This document shows, one piece after another, positions 1-11,899 of a stretch of DNA of 64,000 nucleotides. The number at the start of each line of letters is the position of its first letter. The stretch's first letter is position 1. The DNA comes from Gnetum montanum (lineage: Eukaryota > Streptophyta > Gnetopsida > Gnetales > Gnetaceae), in NCBI GenBank assembly GCA_015680685.1, contig MNCI01008581.1, forward strand, positions 573,728 through 637,727. Direction: 5' to 3'. The notes below the pieces were generated by a model, which ran no database searches, was not told the origin of the DNA, and saw nothing but the letters and a program-made list of their open reading frames with translations. A program made the translations under genes and the position numbers.

Positions 1-605
1 CTCATGGCTTCACATCCTACATTTTTCCCTTTTCCATCCATTGTCCCCTGATCCCATCTCCTCAAACTCATCCATTGTTCTCTACCATACTTCACTTTTC
101 TAGCACTCTCAAGCATAGCAAAGCATAATCTAAGTGGGCACTAACGAACGGTGTTGGTGTCATGTTCATCATCGTGTTTCATATTCTTTGTCAATGTCTC
201 TTGGGCAAATCCTCCAGGCGTCAATAAATAAGGGCCAATGAAACACCATCAATTTTTCGGCTCTTGTGACTTAGTACCAGATTTGTTCAAGCATTGAGAC
301 CTAGGTAAAATTTCTCCAAGTGTGGTGTCATGTTGGGTTGCACAGATTTCATGACACCCTGGAAGTCCTAACTCCTACAAAGTTTTCTCTAAGTTTATCT
401 ACTACGCCCCTCGACACAGTCAACATAGCATCCATGTCCATGGCTGATTTTCACCAAAAGGACACCAAGGGTGGGCTAAACAATTCAAAAAAGTTTCTAT
501 CTTCTAGGCTGTCCCAGTTGCCAATCCACACAGGTGCTAGGCTAGGAGTAGTCAAAAGTGTTCAAGATGCAAAAAATAGTTTCGCAAATTTTCTATTTTC
601 AACTT
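1..605. other. Unassigned AT-rich sequence
   Basis: No recognisable coding region or element end is seen. A 104-codon open frame at 320-634 resembles nothing I know and runs into the repeat that follows, so I treat it as chance. The stretch may be U3 or flank of the LTR-like unit ending near 2382. Confidence 0.4.
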
Positions 606-1320
606 GCTATGCTCCGCTACGTTGCATAGCATAGACAGTGTAGCAGGCCATGTGGGACTAAAATTTTTCTTAGTGTTGAACCAAACATGGAAGTTGCATT
701 TGGGTGATTTTTCAACTTCTGAGGTTGCTTGTCTTACTTCACCATAGAGTGTGACCAGCATGTCATGAGAAAACTTTGCAAATTTTATAAAATTTGGGTC
801 CAAATTGGTGCTATGCTATGGTACGTTGCATAGTGTAGCACAAGTTTAGAGCCTAGATTTTTTTAAGTGTTGGATTAGAAAATAGTCAAGCTATCTAGCT
901 ACATTTAGCGATTTTCTGACTCCCAAATTTGCTTGGCCAACTACACAATAGAATGTGATTAGCTTGGCATAAAGGAGAATTTCAAGTTGTATCAAGAATC
1001 AACCAAAAATAGGTGCTATCCTGTGCTACGCTACATAGCATAGCATAGTGTAATAGAAATGCCAGGGTCCAAAACTTCCTAAGTATGAAACAAAAAGTTG
1101 ATAAGCCATTCTGACATGAAAGATGCATTTTTAGGTTGATAAAATTTCCTACCTAGGCACATGTAGGAGTGTGATCAAGAATCATTTCAAAATTCATCAA
1201 AATAGGGGTTTTATGCTCTGCTACACTATACAGCGTAGATAGCATAGCAAGCCAAAAATGCAAAAAGTTTCTAAGTGTTCACGCTATGCTTTGCTATGCT
1301 AAGCATCATAGATAGTGTAG
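606..1320 (+). repeat. Diverged ~200-bp tandem repeat with palindromic core
   Basis: Four diverged copies begin near 606, 810, 1015 and 1209, giving spacings of about 204, 205 and 195 bp. Each opens with a palindrome-like core built from GCTATGCT and AGCATAGC around a CTACG centre. The rest of the unit also aligns, for example GTGTGACCAGCATG, ATGTGATTAGCTTG and GTGTGATCAAGAAT at similar offsets. A further core without the rest of the unit lies at 1282-1320. The copies are too diverged and too few to be a young satellite. Confidence 0.75.
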
Positions 1321-1629
1321 CACTTAGGAAAATCCCTTTGAATACCTCTAGAAGCTCCCATAATTTGGCATCAACTATCATTCCTACTCTAGCATCTCTC
1401 CAGCAGCTAAAGTGAGTAGTCTGTTTTTCTTTTGCATCCCCTATTGTCCCTAAAATTGTCCCTACGCTTGACCCTACTTGAAAGATGAGGGAAGACATAA
1501 TCACGAAGTGTAGGCTCCAATTTGCATTTGTTCTAGGAATTCTGTAAAAACAAGGCAGTTCTTCAAATTTTGGCTCATGCAATTTAGGCAATATGGTCAC
1601 AGTTTGGTAGATTTTTTATTCTTGTTCTC

Positions 1630-1757
1630 GTCCTATCCAACGTAGCACCACACTTTGAGCATAGAACATTAGCGTAACACATCTACGTTCATGCTACGTG
1701 GGACCCAGGACACGTGGTGTCCAAACCACGTCTCTTGCCCAACCTTGGCTCTATAAA
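1630..1757 (+). promoter_or_regulatory. Promoter-like palindrome cluster with TATA box
   Basis: Short motifs of the GCTACG and GCATAG kind recur at 1638-1700. An imperfect palindrome, GGACACGTGGTGTCC, spans 1708-1722 and contains a plant G-box core CACGTG at 1711-1716. TATAAA follows at 1752-1757. The layout matches the LTR promoters elsewhere in the window. That this is an LTR U3 is an inference. Confidence 0.45.
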
Positions 1758-2382
1758 CACCCCAGTAAACAACATTATAAGGGTTGGCTTTTGCAGTCAA
1801 GTTCGATAGAAGATTGACAAGCAGAAAGTTGATGAGTAGAAAATCTTAGCATTAATCTTCCAAATCCTTGTTCCACTCCTATGCCTAAACATGACACCTG
1901 CTCATGCACAGCATAGCAACTCTCAAACTAACAAGCATCCACTCCTTCATGCATGTCAACATGACATCTGCAGCACTCCAGAGAGCATGACCATATTGCC
2001 CTACTGCCCAACTATTTTTGTCTATGTTGCACACCAATTGTATAGATCATTTAATCAAAAGCCACATCCCCCAATCTTGGGGCAGTGCACTTCTTTACTT
2101 GCACTCTCATTTCATTCTTTTTCTATAGTATTTTAAATTATTAACATATCTATTTCATTATATTATCATATGCTCCTACGCTCAGAGTCTCTCGCTGTTA
2201 TGCATATTTCACTTCTACTTGTTCTAAACTCTTATATGTGACGTTTAAAATCATTATCTATAAATGGTTATTGGACACTACTTAAGTCCCTAATTGATTA
2301 ACTAGACTACTCAAGGTGCCTCGTTTTCGTTTTCCCCAGCATCGCCCTCCCCCAGACTCGAGGTTAGGCTATGTGCCTAACA
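1758..2382 (+). other. Possible R-U5 of an LTR, ending at a hairpin
   Basis: Downstream of the TATA box there is no coding sequence. A hairpin with 7-bp arms (GTTAGGC and GCCTAAC, loop TATGT) lies at 2363-2381, and the next base makes the end CCTAACA, as in many plant LTRs. From about 2400 the sequence aligns instead with the region downstream of the minus-strand integrase, so an element boundary lies near 2382-2400. I found no primer site or target duplication. Confidence 0.35.
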
Positions 2383-2559
2383 ACCTCTCGATGTTCCAGC
2401 CATCGATGTTTTTAGATGCTACAATATGGATTGCTAGCATAGATAGCCATATCCCCCATGATTGAGTTGGAAGGAGGATATTCAAAAAATGGAACGTGAT
2501 TGTCTATTTGTCGAGGTGGTAGTTGCACTAGCATGTCTTGATTGGAGGAAAGGTTTTAC

Positions 2560-3530
2560 TTGTTGGATGTTGACCAACTACTTTTTATTTAGGATTTTAG
2601 GCTTGTAGATCAACATGGATCTAGAGAGAAAGATTTTATCAATTATATAAGGTCCCTCCCACAATGTTTGAAATTTTTCCTTTTGGGGTACATGTGTGGG
2701 GTTCTGATAGAGAATCTTATCTCTTGGTTGAAGTTTTACTTTTCTTATTTTGAGGTCATGACATTGCTTGTTGAATGCCTTGTGCACCTCATTCAAAGAT
2801 AAGGCTACTAATCAATTTTCATCTAGCACATTCAGGTTGATTAATCTTTCTTTCTATGCTAGACTTAGATCAAGATCTAGATCATAGGTTGTTGAGAGTG
2901 TACAAAGCTTAGATTGAATTAGGAGCATTCAAATTTTCCATGTACCAGCACGTAGGAAAAATAGCCAATAGGAAGTTTCCATGTTGAATGGTAATCCTAG
3001 AGGACATCATTGAGTTTTGTACTCTAGTATTTCTTATATTTGCTAATGATTTGTGTTTGTATTTTTGTGATCTTCTAGTTGGTTACCTCTACTTGACCAT
3101 TGGCTTTGGGGTGATAGGATGTTATTAATTTATGTTATGTTAAACCCCAAAGAATTGCATTAACTTTCTAAAAGTGGCATATGTGAAATGAGTTCCATTT
3201 TTAGAAATTAGTGCACATGGCACCCCAAACCTATTTACAATACTTTTTTGTATAAATCTAGTAGTAGTGGATGATGTACAATTAGTAATGGCTATTGCTT
3301 CCACCCATTTTGTGTAGTAGTTAATTGCTATGATGATATATGCCTTTCCATTGGACATGGATGTGATGGAACCCATGAAGTCAATGCCCCATATGTTAAA
3401 GAGTGGTTGAATCCACTATTGAGGACCTTCCATTTGAGTGGTCATCCCCCCATCTTATTGACAATGTTCACAAGATTGGACAAATTGATGGGCATCCTTG
3501 AAGATTATAGGCCAATGGTACCCTACCATT
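2560..3530 (-). pseudogene. Ty3/gypsy integrase remnant
   Basis: Reading from the high-coordinate end, the frame shows the second half of the HHCC zinc domain (CEHC near 3460-3475), then GIDFMG with the first catalytic aspartate, the family signature TKWVEA near 3310, RFGVP, and LISKNGTHF where the active site should read LISDNGTHF. The second catalytic aspartate is therefore lysine. The C-terminal GPY/F module (WEGPYIID) lies at 2796-2578. The role would be insertion of the cDNA into the genome. Stops near 3400 and 3470 replace Gln. Clearly related to the plus-strand fragment at 8824-9670. Confidence 0.9.
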
Positions 3531-3989
3531 AGGTTTTTTTATGGCTATGCATCTCCCTACATAGTGGCCTCCACAAGGCCCTTCATGAGCATTCTAGAGA
3601 ACATGTAGTTGATATTTGTTAGGGACATATCAACAAATCAGGCCATCAATGCACATCTTATAAAGGTATCTATTGATTTCCATGAAATACTTGGCTTGAT
3701 GGGGAAATTGTTACCTCTTTCTAAAGTCAAGATCTTTTGGCATCTTCTGAGTGACAAGATAGATGAGGATGTCATTATACTAGGTTGTTTTTATGGGCGT
3801 TTGATCATTTAGTGCTCCTATGAAGAGAAATTTATCTAGAAATTGATTAAAGAGTAGGCTCTCCTCCTCTTTATTATGCCATCTTAAGCAAGAGAGGTGG
3901 TCAATGACCACATCCTCAGTTCCTTTTTGATCTACCATTGTGGGATCGAATTCCTACAAGATCACAAGCCACCATATGATACAAGGGTT

Positions 3990-5500
3990 CATCACTGGCA
4001 TGTTCATGAGGAAGTAGATTACACTGTGATACATGTGCCAAATACTTTATAGTCAAGCACATAGTGCTTGAACTTTTCAAGAGCATACACCATAGCCATT
4101 AGTTCTTTTTCAGTAGTGGTGTAATTTAATTATGCTCCCACAATGCTTCGACTCGTGTAGTGGATGTAGTATGGGTGTTTCTTATCATCCATTTATGTGA
4201 GCACTACTCCCATGGTGTAGTTAGATGTATCCATCATGATGTGGAAGGGTTTGGACCATTCTGGTGCTCATAGTATTTGTGTTTCTATGAGTTTCTCCTT
4301 TAACTATTGGAATGCATGTTCACATTCCTTGGTCTAAATGAAAGGTGCATCTTTATTTGTAAGCTCTACCAATAGTTTTGTGATCTTAGAGAAATTCTCT
4401 ATGAATCATCAGTAGTATCCAATGTGTCCAAGGAATGATTGAACATCTCTAATTATCTCTAGCTAGTATGTTATTCCTTGGATGATCCTTATCTTTTCTA
4501 GATTTACCTCAATCCCTACTTGAGTGATTCTATGCCCCAGTATAATGCCTTCGTGGACCATGAGATGGCTCTTTTGCTAGTTGAGCGATAGATATATTTC
4601 AACACATCTCTTTAGTACTTTCTCAAGGCAGTTTAAGGCTTACTCAAATGTAGTTCCATAGGTGGAAAATCCATCCATGAAGACTTCCACTCAATTACTG
4701 ATCTACTATTGAAAAATACTAAGGACTACGTGTTGAAATGTTGTAGGGGTATTGTACAAACTGAATGGCATCTTATAATATGCAAAAGTTCCCCAGGGAG
4801 TCATGAATGTTGTCTTGGCCTAATTTTCTAGTACAATTTGGATTTGGTTATAGCCACTATAACTATCCAATAATCTATAATAACAATGCTCGGATATGGT
4901 GGCCAACACTTAATCCACAAATATAAATTGAAAATGATCTTTAAATATTTCCATATTCAACAACCTAAAGTCAATGTAGACCTATCATTTGCCACCTTTC
5001 TTTGGAAAAATTATGAGTGGGCTAACCCACTTATTATCCATTATGGGATAGATGAACCCTACCTTGAGGAGTTTTTCGATTCCCTCTGTGACAATCTACT
5101 TCAATTTGGGGTTTAGCCACCTCTATGGTTTTCTTCTAGGCTTTATGGTCAAGTTGGTGTAAATGTGATGCTAGAATATCCTTGGATTGATTCTTGTTAA
5201 CTTAGGATGTGACCAAGCAAAGGCTATTGACCATTTGTTAACCACCTTTAATAGCTTTTCTTTTTATTCAGGAGTAACTTTGACTTAATTATGACTAGTT
5301 TACCATTATTTAAAAATAAATATTTTATGATGGTTGGTAAATTTTTTAGCTCTAGGAGGTCTTGCTTGAAGTTATTAGGGATTTCCAACTCTTCCCAAAA
5401 GGTATCATCATCTTCATTAAAGAGTTGGGGATGAACTTGTTCAAATTTATCCATGCCTTCAACATAAGCATATGTTAGGCTCTTAGTTGGTTCCATGCAT
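3990..5500 (-). pseudogene. Reverse transcriptase-RNase H remnant
   Basis: The N-terminal connector (LKNLPTIIKYLF) is at 5496-5248. RT block 1 (YPIMDNKWVSPL then PKKGG) is at about 5070-4980, and the block PWGTFAYYKMPF at about 4800-4750 matches the Athila pattern. The catalytic box reads FMDG near 4675 instead of FMDD, so the second metal-binding aspartate is lost. RNase H shows SRSIVGA and NYTTTEKELMA at about 4155-4090. Stops and indels are frequent. It would copy element RNA into DNA. It is followed by integrase, as in Ty3 elements. Confidence 0.9.
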
Positions 5501-5544
5501 AATGTGGTACTATTTGAGTTAGCTATTAGCCATTGGGTGCCCTA

Positions 5545-6060
5545 CTATTTTATGGCTACTACATACAAACACCTTTGAATATTGATTTCTTGTGCACACT
5601 GATTGCATGCTTTAATATATGTACTTTTGATGGATGAAATATTTTGCACACAATTGCACCTATTATCATTGTACGCTATGCATGGAATACACTTCCTCTC
5701 TATCTTACCCAATTCATTTTCTTTGGAGATTTCCATAGAGAGATCCCTTATGCTCATATGTGCATCAACATTGCTTAGCCAAGCTCTTTCCATAATGATG
5801 GGAAATTCACTTTTGTAGTTTTTAACCTTGATCACTAGAAAATTAGTAGGATAGGGCCACCCAAAAACTATAATCACAATGTCCTCTACTAATTCCAGAG
5901 GGATAGTAATTGACTAATCTACCAATTCTAGATGAATGTTGCTCTTCTTGAGAGGTGGTAGGTTCTAGGCCTTGTACATGTCATGGGAGATGAGATTAAC
6001 TCTAGAACCATATTCAAGAAGAGCCTTACATGGCTCATGTCCAGCAATCTATAGGTAAAT
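5545..6060 (-). pseudogene. Aspartic protease and protease-RT linker remnant
   Basis: The protease active-site region reads ALLEYGSRVNLIS near 6035-5995, where related elements have a D-(L/T)-G-A core. The catalytic aspartate is now glutamate. A linker follows at 5877-5545 with WPYPTNFLVIK and ERAWLSNVDAHMSIR, the pattern found between protease and RT in Athila-type polyproteins. The role is cleavage of the Gag-Pol precursor. The frame is open for 110 codons at 5877-5545 and broken by stops upstream. Confidence 0.8.
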
Positions 6061-8567
6061 AAGTGAACCTCCTTGATTAGAACTTTTCATTGAAAGATTG
6101 CTAGCCTTGATCCAGTTGAAAATAGCATGAGTTAGAATCATAGTGCAAATCCAAGGTGACATTTGGTTTGAAGGACACTAGAAGGTATTTGATGCAAAGG
6201 ATGAGGGTATTAGAGATGCAAGACGATCAACTATACTATGTTGTTAGGATTGGAGAGGACTGTTGGGTCCCAAAAAGGATTTTTTTCTAGATCGATTATT
6301 TGAACCACATGGTTGAAAAGCTAGTTGTGAATGTATAACCCTCGTAGCATTTTTTTGTTGCAACTATGGAGAAATATCATCCTACATGAATGGAGTAGGA
6401 GGTAATTAGGTTGAAGGCAAAGGTGTGTGTGTAGATGGATGTAGAGGGTACTATGGATATGGGTTTTTCCCTTGAGTAGATGGTGAATGTGTTTGATGAT
6501 ACTCTAGAGGATAATAGTGATTTTGAAAAGAGGTATGACTTGCAAAACTTCTTGGAGAGACAAGTTGCTGAACATAGTACCTGTATGGATCTAGTTACCT
6601 ATAAGGGTACTGTTGCCTTGGCAGTGGCATTCCCCATGATTGTGTTTGATACTATTTTTGGTATTGTTCATAAGGTTGTGGAGGAGCTCCACTTATTGTT
6701 GGTGGAATTTCCTTAGAATTCCTTGAGGATAAGGCAATCATCTAGGTGCTTGCCTACATCCCAGACTCTTGTAAGTGTGAAAACATAGGGAAACAACCCT
6801 TTGGATGTTCATATTAACAAATGTCACAATTAGTTTCATCATCAGAGTTGGTTTCCACAACTTCCTCTATAGCTGTAGCTTTGCCCTTACCTCTTTGGTA
6901 GGCACATTTAGCTTCTTTTCACCTCCTATGATTATTATAACTATTTTTCTCTTTGGATTCTTTAGCAATCTTCATATCAGCTTGAAATGTTTCATCCAAA
7001 GAGTCCCATTATTTATAAACTTTTGTTGAAATATCAGAAACAAATTTTTGGATGGGCAAGGTTTTCCTATTTACGACTTCATCAAGTGGTAACTCCTCTT
7101 CATCACAAAATTAGACCTTCCATTTCCTGATGGAAGGATCACTATTATACTCTTATGAAATTTTTCTTTTTTGCAACTCACTTTATTCTTTTGCTACCTA
7201 CTCTATCAACCTTTGGATCTGATGAGTTCTCAATTTAGACAATCTTCCTTGGGCATACATCCCAAGAGTTCTTCTAGTTTCTACTTTGAGTCCATCTATG
7301 ATGTGGCAAAGTTGTTCCCTCTAAGAATAATCATGGCTAAGGCATCAGTGTAAGAGTGAATAGTATCTATCCATGGTGGCATCCAAAGGTTCATGTGTTC
7401 CCTATTTTTAGCCTTGGATTTTCCTTTTTAGATTAGACACTCTAGAGTACATCTGGTATTTGTCATTAAATAGCTCTAACATGGTACTCCATTGGTGAAT
7501 GGATTCTAGTTTCAAGGACCAGTACTAGCTTTCATCTTTCATGATGAGTGTCCTAGAGAAGAGCTTGAGTTTTTGCCATTCATTTTCTATGTTCTATAAG
7601 GCATAGGCATCATGGAAATCTTGTAGATGTGTTTACGGATCAAAGTTGTATCCCCCATCAAATATTGGGATATTATTCATGTATAATCACTTGATCCAAC
7701 TATCTTTCACATGTCTACTTGGAATCTTTACTACCTCTTCCATGTTGAGCATGCTTTGAGTTTCCAATAGAGGTTCATCATCATCACCACATTGATGACA
7801 CTAATGATGGTTTTGAACACCCCTTCAATCTTGGTGGCCTTCATGGTCATTATTATCTCGTTGATTACCTTCACCATGATTATCTTGACCATGGATTCTA
7901 TGAGAACTAGAAGATGAAGAGGAATGTTTGGAATTGGATGAAGAGGATGAAGAGGAATATGGACACCCACCACCACCATGGTGTTTGCCACCATCTCGTT
8001 GTTCATCATGACCATCATTCTTAGATCCCTTGCCATTGTGATGCTTGCCTAAGTCTCTACCTTGACTACCACTCTTTCTTGAACCTAGTTTATGAATAGT
8101 AGATACCAAGTTCAAGGTTGCACCCTCATCACCAATAATAAAGGGTGGAGAATTTTTGTATTGAGAACCCTCAGGAGAGGGATCCACATTGTCATATTGG
8201 TTTAGCAAGAACAAGGGATTACTAAAGTGTTTTCCCTTTGTAACCTCATGATACTAATCCTAGTGTCGATCTCACCTAAGTTGTGTTTTAGTGAGATAGT
8301 AGTCTTGAGTGTCATATCCATCTAGAACATATTTCTCATGAAGATCTAAGATGCCCAACATCTTAAGAGTTTGAAGTAGCATCTCAAGCACAAATCAATT
8401 GGGGGGCAAGACGATGTTGACCTCCATATCACACCATCACAACTATTCATCCTAATGTAGGATGAGGTGAAGTTTGATACATACTCATTTGGATGAGTAT
8501 ATATCACTTTGCACTCCTATGGGACTGAAAGTTTGACATCTTCTTGTATATGGGAAGAAGAAGACAT
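6061..8567 (-). pseudogene. Athila-like gag remnant
   Basis: The start is placed at the ATG complementary to 8565-8567, because the next ~40 codons (CKVIYTHPNEYVSNFTSS) align with gag at 62581 in the other element. A serine- and histidine-rich tract lies at 8214-7825. The variant zinc finger, CDIC then YEH, PKGC and MFSHLQE, lies at about 6830-6780. A Tyr/Pro-rich tail (PRQQYPYR, YYPLEYHQ) follows. Gag would form the particle and bind RNA. Many stops; frames switch several times. Confidence 0.75.
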
Positions 8568-8700
8568 TTTGCAAAATGAATAAAATTATCAGTGTGCTTA
8601 GTAGTTTATATGTCATTGAGAGTGATGTTGACCTTGAGTTTTTCTAATGATGTAAATAATATTCACTAATCCTAGATAGCTTACATTTCAACAAACAAAG

Positions 8701-8718
8701 TCCTTGACAATGATGCCA
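8701..8718 (-). promoter_or_regulatory. Decayed tRNA-Asp primer-binding site
   Basis: The minus strand reads TGGCATCATTGTCAAGGA one base after the LTR end. The Athila-type site complementary to tRNA-Asp is TGGCGCCGTTGCCGGGGA. All five differences are G-to-A or C-to-T changes, as expected after cytosine deamination. Confidence 0.8.
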
Positions 8719-8719
8719 A

Positions 8720-8823
8720 TGATGAGTGGCAAGGTACCCCTACACTCAATCATACTAATCATAGTGTGTTCTTGTACAATGTAGTTGAATTCTATGGACT
8801 TTATAGTTTTTGATACACTAGTA
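8720..8823 (-). repeat. 3' end of a 5' LTR (remnant)
   Basis: The minus strand ends GGGGTACCTTGCCACTCATCA, matching the ends of the LTRs at 33828, 56243 and 62418 in this window. The preceding ~80 bp (ACTAGTGTATCAAAAACTA, AATTCAAC) aligns with the end of the LTR at 22828-23802. The rest of the LTR is missing: at 8824 the sequence switches to a plus-strand integrase fragment. Confidence 0.75.
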
Positions 8824-9670
8824 TTCTAGGTAGTGAACCTTGCCTTAAAGTCATTCGTTATCTTCCCAATTACACTTGTGACGTACACTAGTATGGTTAA
8901 GTATAATTTTACATCATCTACCAAATGGGTAAAAGTAGCAACCATCACCAATTTTACATCATCTATTGCTACTAGATTTGTACAAAAACATATTGTAAAT
9001 AGGTTTGGAATGCCACATTCACTAATTTCTAACAATGGAACCCATTTTATAGGTGCCACTTTTCAAAATCTAATGCAACACTTAGTGGTTGAACATAAAT
9101 TAACAACATCCTATCACCCCCAAGCTAACGATAAAGCAGAGGTAACTAATAGGAAAATCACAAAGACTCTAATAAGAACTATCAACAAATATAGGAGAGA
9201 CTAGAGCATAAAACTCAATGATTCCCTTTGGTCCTACCACTTAACTTGGAAAATCCCTATTGGCTACTCTCCCTATGAGCTGGTGTATAGAAAACTTTAA
9301 ACACTTCTAGTCCAATCCAACCTCCATACACTCTCAACAACCTATGACTTGAACATTGACCTAAGTCAAGCATAAAAAGAAAGAGTGACCAACCTTAACT
9401 TTCTAGACAAAAATTGATTAGTGGACCTATCTTTGAATGAAGTGCACAAGGCATACAACAAACAACGTAATGACCTTAGAATATGAAAAGTAAAATTTCA
9501 ACTAAGAAAGAAGGTTTTGTACTAGAATCCCACACATGTACCCTAGAAAATGAAGTTCCAAAATTTATGGTAGGGACCTTATATAATTGACAAAACCTTT
9601 CCTTCTAGTGCCATGACCATATACAAACCTAAGAGCCTAAATAAAATTAGTTGGTTAACATCCAACAAAT
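8824..9670 (+). pseudogene. Ty3/gypsy integrase C-terminal half
   Basis: The frame opens in the catalytic core (TKWVKVATI near 8925) and continues with NRFGMPHSLISNNGTHF, HPQANDKAEVTNRK and a GPY/F module (GPYIID near 9570-9585). The middle catalytic aspartate is Asn (LISNNG for LISDNG); the glutamate in KAEVTNR is kept. Closely related to the minus-strand integrase at 2560-3530. Stops occur at Gln or Trp positions after 9200. It lacks everything upstream of the core, so this is a truncated copy. Confidence 0.88.
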
Positions 9671-11324
9671 AAAGCTTTTCTATGAGCCTAAGCAAGCCAG
9701 TGCAACAAATACCTCAATAGATGGACAACCACACTTAATTTTTTGGATCTCCTTAGGGATATGGCCATTCATGCTAATCACACACATGGCTCCTTAGTTT
9801 TTCTATTTTTTCTATTTTTCATGTTTTTGATTTTGCAAGTTATTTGTTTTACAACTTTTTGGATTTTGAAAATTTTTTCTATTTTTACATCATTTTTTTA
9901 TTTTACACCATCTTTAATATGTTTGAATATTTCTTAAATATTCTACACTTTCATATATGTTTTATGTTTTTTTGTTTGAGTGTGATTTTCATTATTTTTT
10001 CTTATAAAAGTGCTATATTGCAATAGGACACAATGGTGATGTAGCTGCCACTAATGGTGGTTTGTTCTCAATGTTTTGTTTGCTAATGTTTGGTTTCTAT
10101 TTTTGAAGTTTTGTATAAATGGCTCAGCTAGAGTTTCTTTTTCATGGAACATGTAATGAGTCCATGACATCCACCCATTCTCAAACTTTATAGGTTTCCT
10201 CATTTTGGAAGATTAAGGTCCCTTTCATTAAATCAAATTTTAGTAAATTCGTCACCTTGGTAGTTTCTATAGTCAGGAAGGATTCAAAGTTTTGTACATG
10301 GTGTGACTTTGAGGGGACTTAATACTCCTTGTACTTTTGTACTTAGTTGGGTGCTTGAGTGTTTTCCAAGGATCCTTACCAGTCCATTTCAACCAATAAT
10401 AGGAAGTCAAATAAAGTCTTTGCATGGTGTGGTTCTCATCCAAAAAGAGAAAAAAGAAAAAAAAATAAAAAACAAATAAAAATAATAAAAAAACAACATG
10501 ATGGAAATTCAAAGCACATCCCTTAGAAAAATAAAGGGGTTACATCACTGGTTGTGGGACTAGAAAGACATGTTACCCATGCTTGAAGGTCCCTTCTAAC
10601 TAAGGCTCTCTCTCACTTCCTACTTCTCTTTTCTTCTCTTTATGGAATAGTGGTTGTTTTGTGGAAACACTCTTGTGGCTCGAGGGGATGGATTGGTCTT
10701 GGAGTGATGATGCAAAGTCACTAAAAGAGGTTGGTTTTGGTCTGGACTAAGGATGGATCTTCTCAGGTCATTTTAAATATAAACTCTGCAAGGGAATTCT
10801 TATGACCTTAGTTTTGAATTCCATTTCCACCTTCTTCATCATCCATCTATGCTAACTATAACTCACCTCACTATCGGTGTCCATGTTCTTGATTCCATAT
10901 CTTGGTTTGACATATTTGAATTCTTAGGTAGAATCTTCTAGGTGTTGATCCTTAACTTCCATTGATCATTAATCACCTATGGGACTCATGAAATCCTTAG
11001 GTTGAGGTTATGTAAGGGAAAACAAGGCATGTTCCTAGTATGGGAAGGACCCACTTGCATAACCTTTGGTTGGGTTCATTAAGCACCTTATCCTTAGACA
11101 TTCCTGTTATTAGTATCTTTCATACATCCATCTTCTGCATCAACCCATGTGCTCCTTTACATATTTTATTCAATAAATGTATTCTCCATCAAATTTTTCA
11201 ATTTTTGTATTTTCAAAGATCCTCTTCAATGATTTTATCATATTCTTGGCTTTTTTGGGATTCCATGGACTCTAAATTCATTGAAAAATTTCTTATATTT
11301 TTCAAGATATTTAAATTTAAAATT
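9671..11324 (+). other. Non-coding linker between pol and the third ORF
   Basis: The stretch starts like the sequence downstream of the minus-strand integrase (a shared segment near GGATATGGC). It is very T-rich at 9780-10010 and has an A-rich tract at 10441-10500. A block near 10557-10595 (ACTAGAAAGACATGTTACCC) aligns with 36960-36995 in element B, showing that both elements share this linker. Hydrophobic open frames at 9743-10026 are by-products of the T-rich composition. Confidence 0.6.
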
Positions 11325-11430
11325 TTTTCCTATGGGCTCCATATATGGGGCCCCATTAATGGAGCAAACCCATATACAAGGCCCTGTATATTGGGCCCCA
11401 TTGGCATAAGGGAAAAATTCTATACATATG
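11325..11430 (+). promoter_or_regulatory. Internal palindrome cluster with TATA-like box
   Basis: Within about 70 bp there are CCATATATGG, GGGGCCCC, a second GGGCCCC and CCATATACAAGGCCC, followed by the TATA-like TATACATATG at about 11421. Element B has a comparable cluster at the same place (37745-37835). I infer a promoter or terminator-promoter module for the third ORF. Confidence 0.4.
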
Positions 11431-11899
11431 CACAACCCCACTTGAAAATTTTACATTTTCTCACAAATGCCAAGAGAGTTTTTCAAATTTTCAAAGCCTG
11501 AAACCTCTCAAAGGCCATAACTTCTTAACCATTTATCCAAATCACTCTATTCTTCAAACTTGCAATGATCAAAGATAAGGTCTTTGTCATGGGGGCCAAA
11601 ATGTACCATTTTTAATAGTAATTTTTTTGCAATTTTTCTAACTCCCACAAAGGTTTAACTAAAAAATCAACTATTAATCGCTAAATTACAAGAGTTAAAC
11701 TATTCCAACAAGCTTTGATGACATTTACAATAAATAATTAATAAAATAATCAATTTTCCATGGTCCAAATTTAGCTAAAGTATAACTAACTAATGAAAGA
11801 AGGTATTAAAAAATTTAAAGTTACACATTATATCTACTAATCCATGGATGTCTTTTGACCATAGATGATATTGAAAGGAAGAACATGTAGGAAGCAAGA
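11431..11899 (+). other. Possible leader of the third ORF
   Basis: AT-rich sequence without coding features, between the internal palindrome cluster and the third ORF. If 11325-11430 is a promoter, this would be the 5' leader. Nothing else is seen. Confidence 0.3.

Larger units (their letters stand above)
2400..8823 (-). mobile_element. Decayed Athila-like Ty3/gypsy retrotransposon (minus strand)
   Basis: Read on the minus strand the order is LTR end (8823-8720), tRNA-Asp-type primer site (8718-8701), gag (from 8567), protease (about 6050), RT-RNase H (5500-3990), integrase (3530-2560), then a non-coding stretch to about 2400. This is the Ty3/gypsy order (RT and RNase H before integrase), and the RT wording is that of Athila elements. 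The third ORF and 3' LTR are missing because other sequence begins near 2400. All domains carry stops, frameshifts or catalytic changes, so the copy is dead. Confidence 0.85.

Noticed and set aside
606-1320. Centromeric or telomeric satellite
   Set aside because: Only four diverged units beside transposon sequence; no long array.
9743-10026. Two overlapping hydrophobic open frames that could look like membrane proteins
   Set aside because: They lie in a T-rich non-coding linker; Phe/Ile/Leu runs are a by-product of composition and no homologous frame is kept in element B.
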